Program-made: the position numbers and the translations under genes
Shown: positions 53,252 to 61,874 of the stretch, piece after piece
Layout: each line of letters starts with the position of its first letter
How positions within the stretch are numbered: the first letter of the stretch is position 1
Notes under the pieces: generated by a model
Told to the model about the DNA's origin: nothing
The model's database searches: none
The model's input: only the letters and a program-made list of their open reading frames with translations
Source of the DNA: Cognatishimia activa
GTDB taxonomy: Bacteria; Pseudomonadota; Alphaproteobacteria; Rhodobacterales; Rhodobacteraceae
Direction: 5' to 3'
Length of the DNA stretch: 64,000 nucleotides
Assembly: GCF_026016445.1 (NCBI RefSeq)
Contig: NZ_CP096147.1
Span: forward strand, 2,082,501 to 2,146,500

Positions 53252-54381
53252 CGGTGACTCTCCTTGATGCGATGCTTTTGGAGACCAATGCTCGGCAGCG
53301 GTCCGAGGCCAATTGTCCAAGCAAAAAACCTGTTTTTTGATAAGAGATTTACAAAGATTGAGGTGCCCACCAATGCCAATGAAATCTTGCTAAACACCTG
53401 ATATATTGGCGAATAATTTGCGCCCCTCAGCGCGATTTCACACAGATCCAAGAATATGGGATGGCATAGATAGATACCGAACGAATATGGCGCGAGTTTC
53501 GAAAGAGTGCTCGGCCAAGACCTGTATCCAATTGTCAGACATCCTGCGAACAAAAGCGCTGGCATCAAAAAATCGGCCCAATAACCTGCGGTGTCTTCGA
53601 ACACCCATCGGCCTAACTCGATCGACTTCCATGTCGCCGTCAACTTCATGAGGAACAAAAGGCCCGCCAAAAACACAACGAATGGAAACCATTGTCGCAG
53701 CACCCCTGCCTCACCCCGCTGCCAAATACCGACCATTGCACCGGCAAACATACCGTAGCCAGCATAGGTGAGAATTTTCACCATTCTCAGAAGATAGGGT
53801 AGATGCTCACTTTGCCAAAAATGCGCATAGAGGAAAGTATCGAGCTCTCTGCGTATAACCAGAAATCCTATGATCGACAGCCCCAGGATGGGAAACTTCT
53901 GTGCGAGGCGAAACAGTGGATAGAACAGCAATAGGCCAAACAGCGTCGGCAAAAAGTGCATGTGGTACTTCACATCACCGAGCAAAAAGAACCCAAGCCA
54001 TTCTGAAGGCGACATCAAAGAGGCCCAAGCAGACGGCGCGTAGCCGAATGCATTCGCTTTGATCAGCCCATAGAAGGCGTAAAAGACCGTCCAGAATGAG
54101 AAAGGGAGTAGCAGTCGGCGCACTTGCTCCTTCAGCGTGTCCAGATAGCTTCGCGGACGACGATCTAGCGCCATAATCAATAGGAAAACCGAAATGATTA
54201 AAAAGAGTTCTGTTCGCGCGATGTAAACCACCGCCCGCAGGATGAGGGGCGCAATGCGCTCTGCAGTTTCGTAATCAGGCCACGCCTGCCCATTCGGATC
54301 TGCAGTGCTATGCAGCGCAACCATCGACAGCCCCGCAATCAGGCGTAAGCTATCCAGCCATATTAATCGCTTTGCAGACAT
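53248..54381 (-). CDS. Acyltransferase 3 family (polysaccharide O-acylation)
   Basis: A 377-aa membrane acyltransferase with ten or more hydrophobic segments and the motif WLDSLRLIAGLSMVALHSTAD with the catalytic-type H24. The block FGIYLCHPIFLDL is typical near the C-terminus. Probably adds acetyl or succinyl groups to the glycan. First gene of the leftward operon; divergent from the OmpA-like gene. Confidence 0.88.
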   Translation of the reverse strand: MSAKRLIWLDSLRLIAGLSMVALHSTADPNGQAWPDYETAERIAPLILRAVVYIARTELFLIISVFLLIMALDRRPRSYLDTLKEQVRRLLLPFSFWTVFYAFYGLIKANAFGYAPSAWASLMSPSEWLGFFLLGDVKYHMHFLPTLFGLLLFYPLFRLAQKFPILGLSIIGFLVIRRELDTFLYAHFWQSEHLPYLLRMVKILTYAGYGMFAGAMVGIWQRGEAGVLRQWFPFVVFLAGLLFLMKLTATWKSIELGRWVFEDTAGYWADFLMPALLFAGCLTIGYRSWPSTLSKLAPYSFGIYLCHPIFLDLCEIALRGANYSPIYQVFSKISLALVGTSIFVNLLSKNRFFAWTIGLGPLPSIGLQKHRIKESHR

Positions 54382-54528
54382 CCCAACTCCAATTTTCGAT
54401 CCTGATCATTTTGGGAAAAGGTCGAAAAAAGGTAAATTTTTTAGAGGTTTGCAGAAAATTATTCTGTGCCCATATTATCCAACAATTAAGAATTTGAACC
54501 TAGAATGGCCATCTAAATGGAGTTTGGT

Positions 54529-55059
54529 ATGGTCGTGAGAATAGCTGCAATCCTATGGGTCCTGCTTGCCCCAACAGCCTTATCCGCTGAGTTAAACGCA
54601 AGTGAATGTCTGAGGATTCAACAGCTTTTGAATAAGCTTCCGTCAGAATGCCTCCAGGCTTCCGCAAATCCAAATGAATTAGGCCTCAAGTCTCCAGCTG
54701 GGGCGGTGAAGCAAAACCATATCTTCTTCCCTGCGGGAGGCAGTGAGCTTGATCCAAATGCTATAAAGCAACTCTATGCCCTCAGTCGCGCTTTGATGGG
54801 GCAAGTCATGGGGGACACGTGCCTGCAACTGATAGGCCATTCCGACACCTCTGGCGGAACTGCTGCCAATGAAAGACTTGGGCAATTGCGCGCAGAAAAA
54901 GTGGCTGAATATCTGGATGCTCAGCTACGGAACTCAGCGCGGATTCAAGACGTTACTTCCGTTGGAGAAACGCAGCCTTTGAATGGTTTTGCCCCGCAAA
55001 ACAAATGGCAAAGGCGCGTAGAAATTCGCGCACGAAAGTGTTCTCCGGTCTCGTTTTAG
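54529..55059 (+). CDS. OmpA-like peptidoglycan-associated protein
   Basis: A 176-aa protein with signal peptide (MVVRIAAILWVLLAPTALSA). The OmpA C-terminal domain shows IFFPAGGSELDPNAIKQL, LQLIGHSDTSGGTAANERLGQLRAEKVAEYL and NKWQRRVEIRA. N-terminal cysteine pairs (SECLRIQ, SECLQA) may form a disulfide. Start at 54529 has GGAG six bases upstream. Likely links the export machinery to peptidoglycan. Last intact gene before the decayed region. Confidence 0.88.
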   Translation: MVVRIAAILWVLLAPTALSAELNASECLRIQQLLNKLPSECLQASANPNELGLKSPAGAVKQNHIFFPAGGSELDPNAIKQLYALSRALMGQVMGDTCLQLIGHSDTSGGTAANERLGQLRAEKVAEYLDAQLRNSARIQDVTSVGETQPLNGFAPQNKWQRRVEIRARKCSPVSF

Positions 55060-55152
55060 ATCTGATCCGCTTCGGTGTTGAAACGAGAGAATTTGTATCC
55101 CACTTCAGCGCGTCATCAGCAAACAGTCGCAACGCAATCAGAATCTGGGTAA

Positions 55153-55431
55153 TCGGTCCAAGTGGTGCCCTTGGGTGAGCGATACAAATACGCGTGGTCT
55201 CCGCACGATATCGAAGAATTATATGACTTGCAGAGCGACCCACACGAGCGCCTCAATCTGGCAGAACTCCCTGAGTTCAAGGCACTAAAACAAATGCAGA
55301 AGGACAAGCTCTTTGAATGGATGGCACAAGAGCGTGATGCGCTTGTGTTTGGTGGCTACCAACTGCCAGTCGGAAGCTACATCGATGGACGCGACATCAC
55401 TGAGCAACACCAACACGAACCGCAGCCGTAG
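55153..55431 (+). pseudogene. 3' remnant of a sulfatase gene
   Basis: The frame reads GERYKYAWSPHDIEELYDLQSDPHERLNLAELPEF, the classic C-terminal region of arylsulfatases and choline sulfatases, followed by about 50 residues of normal tail. The N-terminal 400 or so residues with the catalytic Cys/Ser are missing, and a stop codon sits at 55150-55152. It marks a deletion next to the island. Confidence 0.75.
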
Positions 55432-55495
55432 ACCACAAAGGCTGCGCAGTCCCAATACTGTTTAGCAGAGTTTTCATGTGAACTACCTCAGTCGC

Positions 55496-55750
55496 TCAGG
55501 GCGCTGCCGATAGAATGAGGGACCTTCTGTCATTGGGTAGACCTATCCCACATGCACCCCAAGAAGTACTCGCGTTGTTCCTGAGGCAATCCACCTCAGC
55601 CGCATTTAAGCATCCTGTCAGCACTCGGTCTTCAACACGCAGCACCAGTTTCAACAAATCTGAAAACCGCTTCGGACCTGTAAGCATTTGAAACAGCGAG
55701 ATCGGTTTCCAATTCCCAGCAACGACCTCCACTGAGTCAATCGAGCTCAT
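55496..55750 (-). pseudogene. Decayed HxlR-family regulator
   Basis: GNWKPISLFQMLTGPKRFSDLLKLVLRVEDRVLTGCLNAAEVDCL matches the HxlR helix-turn-helix (W-K-P, GPKRFS, RVLT..L). The wing that should follow (VPPRVEY) is scrambled, and the conserved L-x-E-D-G-L is lost. Probably a relic; a short functional protein is possible but less likely. Confidence 0.5.
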
Positions 55751-55872
55751 TGGCGACGGGACAAGTCTCCCGGCTGCGCACGCGCAACCAGCACAGAAAG
55801 AAGGGCAACAAAGCAAGCTTCGGGAAAGCTGCTCGGAAATGTAAGCCTCTGTAGAGAAATGGGAGTTTTAGA

Positions 55873-55889
55873 GATGTAAATGGTGCCCG
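55873..55889 (+). repeat. Candidate distal attachment repeat (tRNA-Phe 3' end copy)
   Basis: GATGTAAATGGTGCCCG matches GATTTAAATGGTGCCCG at 62289-62305 with one mismatch, in the same orientation. The latter includes the last bases of tRNA-Phe. Together they bound the restriction-modification island. Confidence 0.5.
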
Positions 55890-55998
55890 GCCCGGGAATG
55901 AACAACGACTTCAAGTCTGCTTGCAGGGTGTATCATAGAAGGGAAGTCGGTCCCCAAACCGGATTCCGCTCCCTACGCCCCGCCGGCGAGGCGCGCAG

Positions 55999-56030
55999 GC
56001 AAACTTCAGTTTGCGTAACTGCGCGCAGCC
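55999..56030 (+). other. Candidate MobQ-type origin of transfer
   Basis: A hairpin GCAAAC-TTCA-GTTTGC (55999-56014) is followed by GTAACTGCGCGCAGCC. In RSF1010-type (MobQ) oriT the arrangement is hairpin then TAAATGCG/CCCT, with nicking after GCG. The similarity of layout and core, and the TraD-like gene 124 bp downstream, support an oriT. Confidence 0.45.
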
Positions 56031-56153
56031 CCATTCCTGGGCATGCGATGGGCGCCATCGAGGCGCCTTTGCCGCGCAGCCCAGTATTCCGGGAGCGGAT
56101 GTGAAATCCCGGAGCCATTTCCTGTCCAATGAAACGCAAAACGGAGAGGGAAA

Positions 56154-56450
56154 TTGGCAGATCTGGACACTCAAATTGAACAGGCCCAGCAGCGATTGAG
56201 AGACCTGCAAGCGAAGGCTCGCAAGCAGAAGCGGCGGGATGACACCTGGAGGCTGATCCTCTATGGCGCGGCCTGCCTTGCTCACATCGAAACGCTTGAC
56301 GGCGACAGGCGAAAAACAGAGGCCGTGGGAAAACTGCATGCGAAGGTTACTCGAAGCAGCGACCGGGTGTTCCTTGGATTGGAGCCGCTGCCCGTAAGAC
56401 CAGACATTGATCCGGCGACCAAAGCAGAGAAAGCTGCCCCGAGCGAATAA
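56154..56450 (+). CDS. TraD/TraC-like mobilisation accessory protein
   Basis: A 98-aa basic protein: an N-terminal coiled coil (MADLDTQIEQAQQRLRDLQAKARKQKRR) then DTWRLILYGAACLAHIE and a tail with RSSDRVFLGLEPLP. The layout fits the small TraC/TraD accessory proteins next to MobQ-type relaxases, but identity is weak without a search. It lies just after the candidate oriT. No relaxase follows; instead it is antisense to the end of the next gene. Confidence 0.55.
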   Translation: MADLDTQIEQAQQRLRDLQAKARKQKRRDDTWRLILYGAACLAHIETLDGDRRKTEAVGKLHAKVTRSSDRVFLGLEPLPVRPDIDPATKAEKAAPSE

Positions 56451-57007
56451 AGGAATTGAGCTTCATGCGAACATGGCGGCGCAAGGCTTGCGCCGCCCAA
56501 ACAGGCCGCGTCGCTTTTGAGAAGACTTTGCCTTTGGGGGGGAATTCCCTGACGTTCCTGATCAGGCGTTTTGGTAGGGAGACTTGCATACAGCCGCCCC
56601 CAGCCAATTCCCTCACCGGGAAACTGACCAATGACCACCTCACCTTCGGAATTGGGTGCGAACCGCGGGTCTGATTGCTGCACCCGGACACGCCGCCTGC
56701 ACAGAAATCGCGTCGGCTTCACCAGATTGAGCACCGCCAAATTGGCGACATTCGTCACCGTCAGGGAGAACTCCGCAAGTTTCTCCGGAAAGATGGACGT
56801 TCCATAGGCCAGAACGACCTCGCCAGTCGCGTCATCGACATGGATGACCAGACAGGGGCGGTCCTTGTCTCCAGGACCATCAGAATGAGGGAAGCGGAAT
56901 GAAACGATGTCGCCAGTGGAAAGCGGGCGCGTTGCGCCCGGCACGTGTGCCGCCATGGAGGGCTTCAAGATTTGAGGAAGATCGTGTCGCCCCTTCTTCA
57001 GATCCAT
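56282..57007 (-). CDS. PemK/MazF-like toxin, 3' end probably lost
   Basis: Residues 29-150 (TGDIVSFRFPHSDGPGDKDRPCLVIHVDDATGEVVLAYGTS) resemble PemK/MazF-fold growth inhibitors of the short Rhodobacterales type. After about residue 150 the sequence loses protein-like character and runs antisense through the mobilisation gene to a chance stop at 56282. The end was likely replaced when the mob segment joined. No antitoxin is seen. Start at 57007 has AAGG next to ATG. Confidence 0.5.
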   Translation of the reverse strand: MDLKKGRHDLPQILKPSMAAHVPGATRPLSTGDIVSFRFPHSDGPGDKDRPCLVIHVDDATGEVVLAYGTSIFPEKLAEFSLTVTNVANLAVLNLVKPTRFLCRRRVRVQQSDPRFAPNSEGEVVIGQFPGEGIGWGRLYASLPTKTPDQERQGIPPQRQSLLKSDAACLGGASLAPPCSHEAQFLYSLGAAFSALVAGSMSGLTGSGSNPRNTRSLLRVTFACSFPTASVFRLSPSSVSM

Positions 57008-57376
57008 CCTTCGGATGTCTCTGAAGAGAGCTAAGTGCCATGTTTTCTGGGATTTTTATCGACGCCATTCAAGGGGGGTGAAACAAAACTTTATGCCGTA
57101 ATTGCAAAAAAAGCGGCTTCGGTTTTTTGAATTTCAGCCAATGTAAAATAGGCCAAGCGGCGAAGGCTACCAATGAGGAAAGTCTTCATGCGGCATCAAC
57201 GAAGACAGAAAGTTCATGCGATCTGAGAACCAAGCTGGGACAGTTATTCTTCGCCACCCCACAATGAGAACGAAATATGAACAAATCTGTGGGAAACTGA
57301 TCGGATAGTTGCTATTACTGGCCTGGACCGGGCCGTGATACCCATATATAGTGCATGAAAAAGAGGTGCGACCAGG
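57008..57376 (+). promoter_or_regulatory. Upstream region of the restriction-modification genes
   Basis: A 369-bp gene-free stretch. It holds CCTGG (57322-57326), CCGGG (57328-57332) and CCAGG (57372-57376, overlapping the ribosome site), all possible targets of a Dcm/MvaI/BcnI-type system, and a TATATA at 57345-57350. Methylation-sensitive control of the methyltransferase is possible. Confidence 0.4.
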
Positions 57377-58423
57377 ATGAGCCAAGGCTTCACATTTATT
57401 GATCTTTTCGCCGGAATCGGTGGTTTGCGCCAGGCTATGGAGAGCATCGGCGGGCACTGTGTCTTCACGAGTGAGTGGGATAAGTTCTCAAAACAGACTT
57501 ATGAGGCCAACTACCGCGACAACCGTCCGATCGTCGGCGATATTCGTGAAGTGGCTGCCGAAGACATCCCACCGCACAATGTTCTGTGTGCCGGTTTCCC
57601 CTGTCAGCCATTCTCCTTAGCCGGTGTTTCCAAAAAGAACTCACTCGGCCGAGAACATGGATTTCGTGATGAAGCACAGGGAACACTGTTCTTTGACGTT
57701 GTCAGGATCCTTGAGCATCATCGTCCTGAAGCCTTCATGCTCGAGAATGTTAAAAACCTGATGAGTCATGACAAGGGAAAAACCTTTGAAGTGATCATGG
57801 GCGCTTTGCAGGAACTTGGATACTCGGTGAAGGCTCAGGTGATCGACGCCCAGCACTTCGTTCCTCAACATCGCCAGAGGATTGTGATCGTTGGCTTCAA
57901 GGAAGACACCGGTTTCACTTTTGAGGACCTCCAGTTGAAGCCTAAGGGCAGTATCACGCTTGGGTCGATCCTTCATCCTCAGAATGGAACCGAGACAGCC
58001 GAAATTCCTTATACTGAGGGCCCGGATGCCAGGGTGAACCCAAAATACACCCTTACGGATAAACTTTGGGAATACCTGCAGAATTACGCTGCCAAACACA
58101 AAGCCGCAGGTAACGGCTTTGGTTTTGGTCTGGTCGGCCCCGAGAATGTCTCTCGGACGCTGTCTGCACGTTACCATAAAGACGGATCGGAGATCCTGAT
58201 TGATCAGGGTGTGGGAAATAATCCTCGCCGCTTGACGCCACGTGAATGTGCTCGCCTCATGGGGTATTCTGATGACTTCAGAATTCCGGTGTCTGACACC
58301 CAGGCCTATCGCCAGTTCGGGAACAGCGTTGCCGTCCCCGTGTTCAAAGAGGTTGCGCGCATTATGGCACCTCATCTTGCGCACGTGATGGACAACCGCC
58401 CGAAGGAGGCAGTCTCTGTCTGA
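57377..58423 (+). CDS. DNA cytosine-5 methyltransferase
   Basis: A type II C5 methylase of 348 aa. Motif I is [18 protein letters not shown] is [11 protein letters not shown] with the catalytic Cys, VI is LENVKNL, VIII is [11 protein letters not shown], and X is [13 protein letters not shown]. Protects DNA against the nuclease at 58871. The neighbouring vsr gene points to a product whose deamination gives T-G mismatches in a CCWGG-like site, but the recognition domain does not settle the target. Confidence 0.96.
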   Translation: MSQGFTFIDLFAGIGGLRQAMESIGGHCVFTSEWDKFSKQTYEANYRDNRPIVGDIREVAAEDIPPHNVLCAGFPCQPFSLAGVSKKNSLGREHGFRDEAQGTLFFDVVRILEHHRPEAFMLENVKNLMSHDKGKTFEVIMGALQELGYSVKAQVIDAQHFVPQHRQRIVIVGFKEDTGFTFEDLQLKPKGSITLGSILHPQNGTETAEIPYTEGPDARVNPKYTLTDKLWEYLQNYAAKHKAAGNGFGFGLVGPENVSRTLSARYHKDGSEILIDQGVGNNPRRLTPRECARLMGYSDDFRIPVSDTQAYRQFGNSVAVPVFKEVARIMAPHLAHVMDNRPKEAVSV

Positions 58424-58886
58424 CGTTCACGATCAAGCTACCCGCAGCCGCAATATGTCGGCTATTCGCAGCAAGAACACGAAGCCAGAACTTCTGATCC
58501 GCCGCGGGCTTCACGCCCGCGGCTTTCGCTTTCGCCTTCATGATAAAGCGCTCCCGGGAACACCAGACATAGTCCTGCGCCGATATAGCGCTCTGATTGA
58601 TGTGCGGGGATGCTTCTTCCATGGTCATGACTGCAACCTTTTCCGGCTACCGCGCACCCGAAGGGATTTCTGGGAGAGCAAAATTTCCACCAACAGAAGG
58701 CGTGACATCAAAACAGCAAGTGAGCTTCAGGATATTGGATGGAGGGTTGCAATTGTCTGGGAGTGCGCCCTCCGTGGCCCAAAGAAAATCAATTCGGAAA
58801 CTGTTATTGACTCTCTCTCCCAATGGCTGTCCTCTGACGAAAAATTATTTGAAATCAGAGGCGTTGACTCATGTTTACCTCCCTGA
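58416..58886 (+). CDS. vsr: Very short patch repair endonuclease
   Basis: Nicks 5' of T in T-G mismatches arising from methylcytosine deamination. Key segments: [54 protein letters not shown] (catalytic Asp and His) and [13 protein letters not shown]. The family N-terminus (x-D-V-H-D-x-A-T-R-S-x-N-M) is encoded from 58419, with AAGGAGG at 58403-58409 correctly placed for a CTG at 58416. The first ATG in frame is 58455, with no ribosome site. Confidence 0.85.
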   Translation: MSDVHDQATRSRNMSAIRSKNTKPELLIRRGLHARGFRFRLHDKALPGTPDIVLRRYSALIDVRGCFFHGHDCNLFRLPRTRRDFWESKISTNRRRDIKTASELQDIGWRVAIVWECALRGPKKINSETVIDSLSQWLSSDEKLFEIRGVDSCLPP

Positions 58887-60184
58887 GAAACGTTATTTCA
58901 GCAATGCAAGATGCGGGGGCGAAGCGATTTTATGCGAAGCGTCTTGCCCCAAATGACAACTCGAAGAACCAAGTTTACCTGGGTGGCGGCTTTGATGCGC
59001 TCAACATCATCCCGCATGGTGATATCGAGACCGATTTTTCTGAAAAAGCTGGAGCTGTCCGGCGGCGCGACAAAGCTTCTGTCGAGTTCTATTGGATTGA
59101 CAGCCAGGGAATATGGCGAGCACCCAACGCCCAACTCATTCTTTACCCCAAATATCCCGAAGTCAGGATGTCGGGCTTTTTGCAAAAAGCTGTGAACGCA
59201 CCGAAGGGCCTCATGGCGTCCCGCGATGAAGGAAGGGTGATGTTTTTCGGGGTTTCCCCCGAGGGGCGCGTTTACGGCTTCGTAGACGCCTATGATTCTG
59301 ACGTAGCCGCCGAGCTGGATGCTCTGGGTGAATTTCCGTCGGAAGGTGTGTTTTCTAACATCACCCGCCTGGTAACCAAAGCCAGCCGCGACCCTCGTGA
59401 GATTCTTCTGGAAACACTTCGGAATGTTCATGGCAAAGGCTGGATTCCCGGTCAAAGACTGCACTCCGATGGGGTCGTCAGGCCGTATTCCGCACAGAAT
59501 GGTGGTGGATATACCCTCGAAGCTGAACTGGGGATTATCCCCAACGGAATCGCGGAGCCTGACTTTATGGGATGGGAGATCAAGCAATATTCCGTCAGGG
59601 ATTTCGTGAATTTTCGGGCGAAATCACCAGTCACATTGATGACTCCTGAGCCAACCTCAGGTGTATATTCTGACAATTTTCCGCTGTTTATGAATGACTT
59701 CGGTTACGACGACACTAAAGGCCGACCGGGGCGCCGGAACTTCGGCGGCATTTACAAATACGGATCCGAAGCGCACGCGCGCACTTCGGTTCGGATGATC
59801 GTTGAAGGATACGACACGGAAAAGGGCAAGATTGACGACATGGGTGGGAGCATCTTGCTGGTCGCCCCTGATGATCGCGTTGCCGCAGGTTGGGAGTTCA
59901 AGAACCTTCTCAACCATTGGAATCGCAAGCACGCTCAAGCGGCCTACCTTCCTTCGCTGTCATCCGGCAACCCGAGGCAATATCAATATGCCGACAGGGT
60001 CCAGCTTGGTCAGGGAACTGATTTCTTCAGGTTCATGCGGCTCATCAGCCAAGGCAGTGTATATCTTGATCCGGCAGTGAAGGTCGAGAACGGTAAGCAG
60101 AAAAAGAGAAATCAGTTCCGAGTAAGCCACACAGACCTCCCCAAACTTTATGAACGCTTTGAAAGCATCGAGCTAAGGAAGTAA
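58871..60184 (+). CDS. MvaI/BcnI-family restriction endonuclease
   Basis: A 437-aa type II nuclease. The C-terminal half carries the MvaI/BcnI catalytic region (GGYTLEAELGIIPNGIAEPDFMGWEIKQY, PD..EIK). MvaI cuts CCWGG and BcnI CCSGG, both as monomers. The N-terminal 190 residues are a beta-rich domain common to longer family members (YAKRLAPNDNSKNQVYLGGG). Overlaps vsr by 16 bases; the set MTase-Vsr-REase is one operon. Confidence 0.85.
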   Translation: MFTSLRNVISAMQDAGAKRFYAKRLAPNDNSKNQVYLGGGFDALNIIPHGDIETDFSEKAGAVRRRDKASVEFYWIDSQGIWRAPNAQLILYPKYPEVRMSGFLQKAVNAPKGLMASRDEGRVMFFGVSPEGRVYGFVDAYDSDVAAELDALGEFPSEGVFSNITRLVTKASRDPREILLETLRNVHGKGWIPGQRLHSDGVVRPYSAQNGGGYTLEAELGIIPNGIAEPDFMGWEIKQYSVRDFVNFRAKSPVTLMTPEPTSGVYSDNFPLFMNDFGYDDTKGRPGRRNFGGIYKYGSEAHARTSVRMIVEGYDTEKGKIDDMGGSILLVAPDDRVAAGWEFKNLLNHWNRKHAQAAYLPSLSSGNPRQYQYADRVQLGQGTDFFRFMRLISQGSVYLDPAVKVENGKQKKRNQFRVSHTDLPKLYERFESIELRK

Positions 60185-60265
60185 GCAACTGAGCGGCGGC
60201 GTTTTTTGTCGTTCCACTAACTTCAAACATAAACTTGCAAGTATTCGCGCAATAGAATTGAAACT

Positions 60266-60301
60266 CTTGCCAGTCCTCCTTTTTATTGGGGGACTGGCAA
60301 G
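60266..60301. terminator. Hairpin between convergent defence genes
   Basis: CTTGCCAGTCC and GGACTGGCAAG pair over 11 bp, extended by TCC/GGG. It lies between the nuclease and the HNH gene. There is no long T-run, but the position suggests a shared terminator. Confidence 0.6.
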
Positions 60302-60309
60302 TAAAAAAA

Positions 60310-61035
60310 TCAGTTTTTGACCGCAGTATTGCAATATGGGTGGGTAATCTGACCATTCTCTGGGTCTCCCATGCCACCTTCGCTTTTACGCTTGATATGG
60401 TCATATGAGGCAGACTTGTTGGCATCAATTAAACCGCCACAGATCGAACAGCTTAGAGCGCTATCCAAAGATTGGCGTAGATAGATCGCCGACTTTGCTT
60501 CATCAGTGAAGTTTCTTGCCGCTCCCTCAAGCTCTGAAGCAACCAGCTTTCCCTGCAGACCGAGCAGCAGCAGAAGTTTCTCCGTATTGACCTCTTCCTT
60601 TTTCAATAAGCTGTCGATAATCCCGGTGAACATTTTGCTCAACCGCGCCACCCTTTGAGTGCTGCCAATCTGCACAATTGCTTGATTTATTGTCGCTTTA
60701 TTTGCGATCAAGAACTTCTCCAATGGTTCCCTGCACTCGATAAACTTCTTAAAAAAGCCCTTGTCGTTATCTTGGATTGCCTTGGCAAAGACTCCAGTGA
60801 CTGCCAAGAACAGGTGATCACTATGTTTACCCCGATGGTTATAGAAATACACAGCCGGGTGTAATCCTAAACTCGCCGCTCCATTACCTGTTATACGGCG
60901 CATTACCTTAGTGCATTTCTTCAACGCCTCTAATGTCGCCATCCCATCAGGGTCTGACTTATTGATTGCCCAGTCCTTCGTATCTGAACTCGTTTCCCGT
61001 GCCGCCGTGGCAATAAAATCCATCAGCAAGTTCAA
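60310..61035 (-). CDS. HNH endonuclease paired with DUF262 protein
   Basis: A 241-aa protein. The N-terminal 190 residues are helical. The C-terminus is an HNH nuclease with a zinc knuckle: CSICGGLID, YDHIKRKSEGG, NGQITHPYCN. The start is probably the TTG at 61035, overlapping the DUF262 stop; an ATG at 61023 is the alternative. The pairing resembles GmrSD-type enzymes split in two. Confidence 0.75.
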   Translation of the reverse strand: MNLLMDFIATAARETSSDTKDWAINKSDPDGMATLEALKKCTKVMRRITGNGAASLGLHPAVYFYNHRGKHSDHLFLAVTGVFAKAIQDNDKGFFKKFIECREPLEKFLIANKATINQAIVQIGSTQRVARLSKMFTGIIDSLLKKEEVNTEKLLLLLGLQGKLVASELEGAARNFTDEAKSAIYLRQSLDSALSCSICGGLIDANKSASYDHIKRKSEGGMGDPENGQITHPYCNTAVKN

Positions 61036-61874
61036 TGCACCAATCGGTGATGCGCGCCCCCCAAAGGTAAATCAAGGGTCTTGATTGGCTCGTTGATCTC
61101 CGGTTGGAAAAGCAGTTCGTGTAGCTCAAGGGCCGAGTCTTCAATCTGATTCATTGTTTCTTGATCAAAGCGGGACCAATATTTGTGGCCAGTGCCTGCA
61201 CGAACAATGGAACGCGCCGAAATTGCTACGGGGTTTCTGCGCTCCCGGAGCAATCTCTCTTCGGTTTTATGAAGTGGAGTGCCTTGGGTGTTGATTTTGA
61301 AAAAAGAAGTTTCTGCCTTCTCTGCATCACCTTCCACCCATTGAAGGGAGAGCGATCGAGTAGCCAAATTTCGAGCCCGTTTTTTCAGCACATCATCTGA
61401 TGTGCTGTCTGGATCTATCATAGCCGCATGTAGCGTTTTGTAAGGGCCAATCTCGCGATTAACCAAGTTTCGCACTCTCGTCGCCACACGCTTCTGGTCA
61501 TCAGGAATTGTGCCCCGATAGAATTTCGAGGAAATTGGCCCATCACCGTAGTCATCTTCGATCCATGCTCGAAGAGTGCTTATGCGATGACCACCGTCGA
61601 TAACAAAAACGTGGCTGGGGGATTGCCACAAAATCACAGACGGCACCAATTCATTATCGAGGAAGCTTTTTAAGAAAACCAGAATCTGCTTCGGATCCCA
61701 ATGATTTGTCTCTCGCTGGAAGTCTGGTTTCCTGAGGCGGTGAACCAAAAAGGAGTCTTGTTTCAACTGCGCGACTGAGAAGGTCTGAATTTTCTCAGCA
61801 GAACTGTCATCGTCGGATTTTGCTGCAAAGTCCGCGCGCGGAAGCATCGCATCCAAATTTACTTTCTGTGCCAT
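61032..61874 (-). CDS. DUF262 (ParB/Srx-fold) protein
   Basis: A 280-aa protein with the DUF262 core: RLRKPDFQRETNHWDPKQILVFLKSFLDNELVPSVILWQS, VFVIDGGHRISTLRAWIEDDYG (DGxHR, the NTP-binding motif) and FFKINTQGTPLHKTEERLLR. In GmrS this domain uses NTP and guides a nuclease against modified phage DNA. GAGGG lies before the ATG. First gene of the two-gene operon. Confidence 0.82.
   Translation of the reverse strand: MAQKVNLDAMLPRADFAAKSDDDSSAEKIQTFSVAQLKQDSFLVHRLRKPDFQRETNHWDPKQILVFLKSFLDNELVPSVILWQSPSHVFVIDGGHRISTLRAWIEDDYGDGPISSKFYRGTIPDDQKRVATRVRNLVNREIGPYKTLHAAMIDPDSTSDDVLKKRARNLATRSLSLQWVEGDAEKAETSFFKINTQGTPLHKTEERLLRERRNPVAISARSIVRAGTGHKYWSRFDQETMNQIEDSALELHELLFQPEINEPIKTLDLPLGGAHHRLVH

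Noticed and set aside
55880..56339. Several short frames around the candidate oriT
   Set aside because: They run through inverted repeats, overlap the better supported 98-aa gene, and have no recognisable motif.
57008..57376. C-protein (controller) gene for the restriction-modification system
   Set aside because: No small HTH frame is present between the toxin relic and the methyltransferase.
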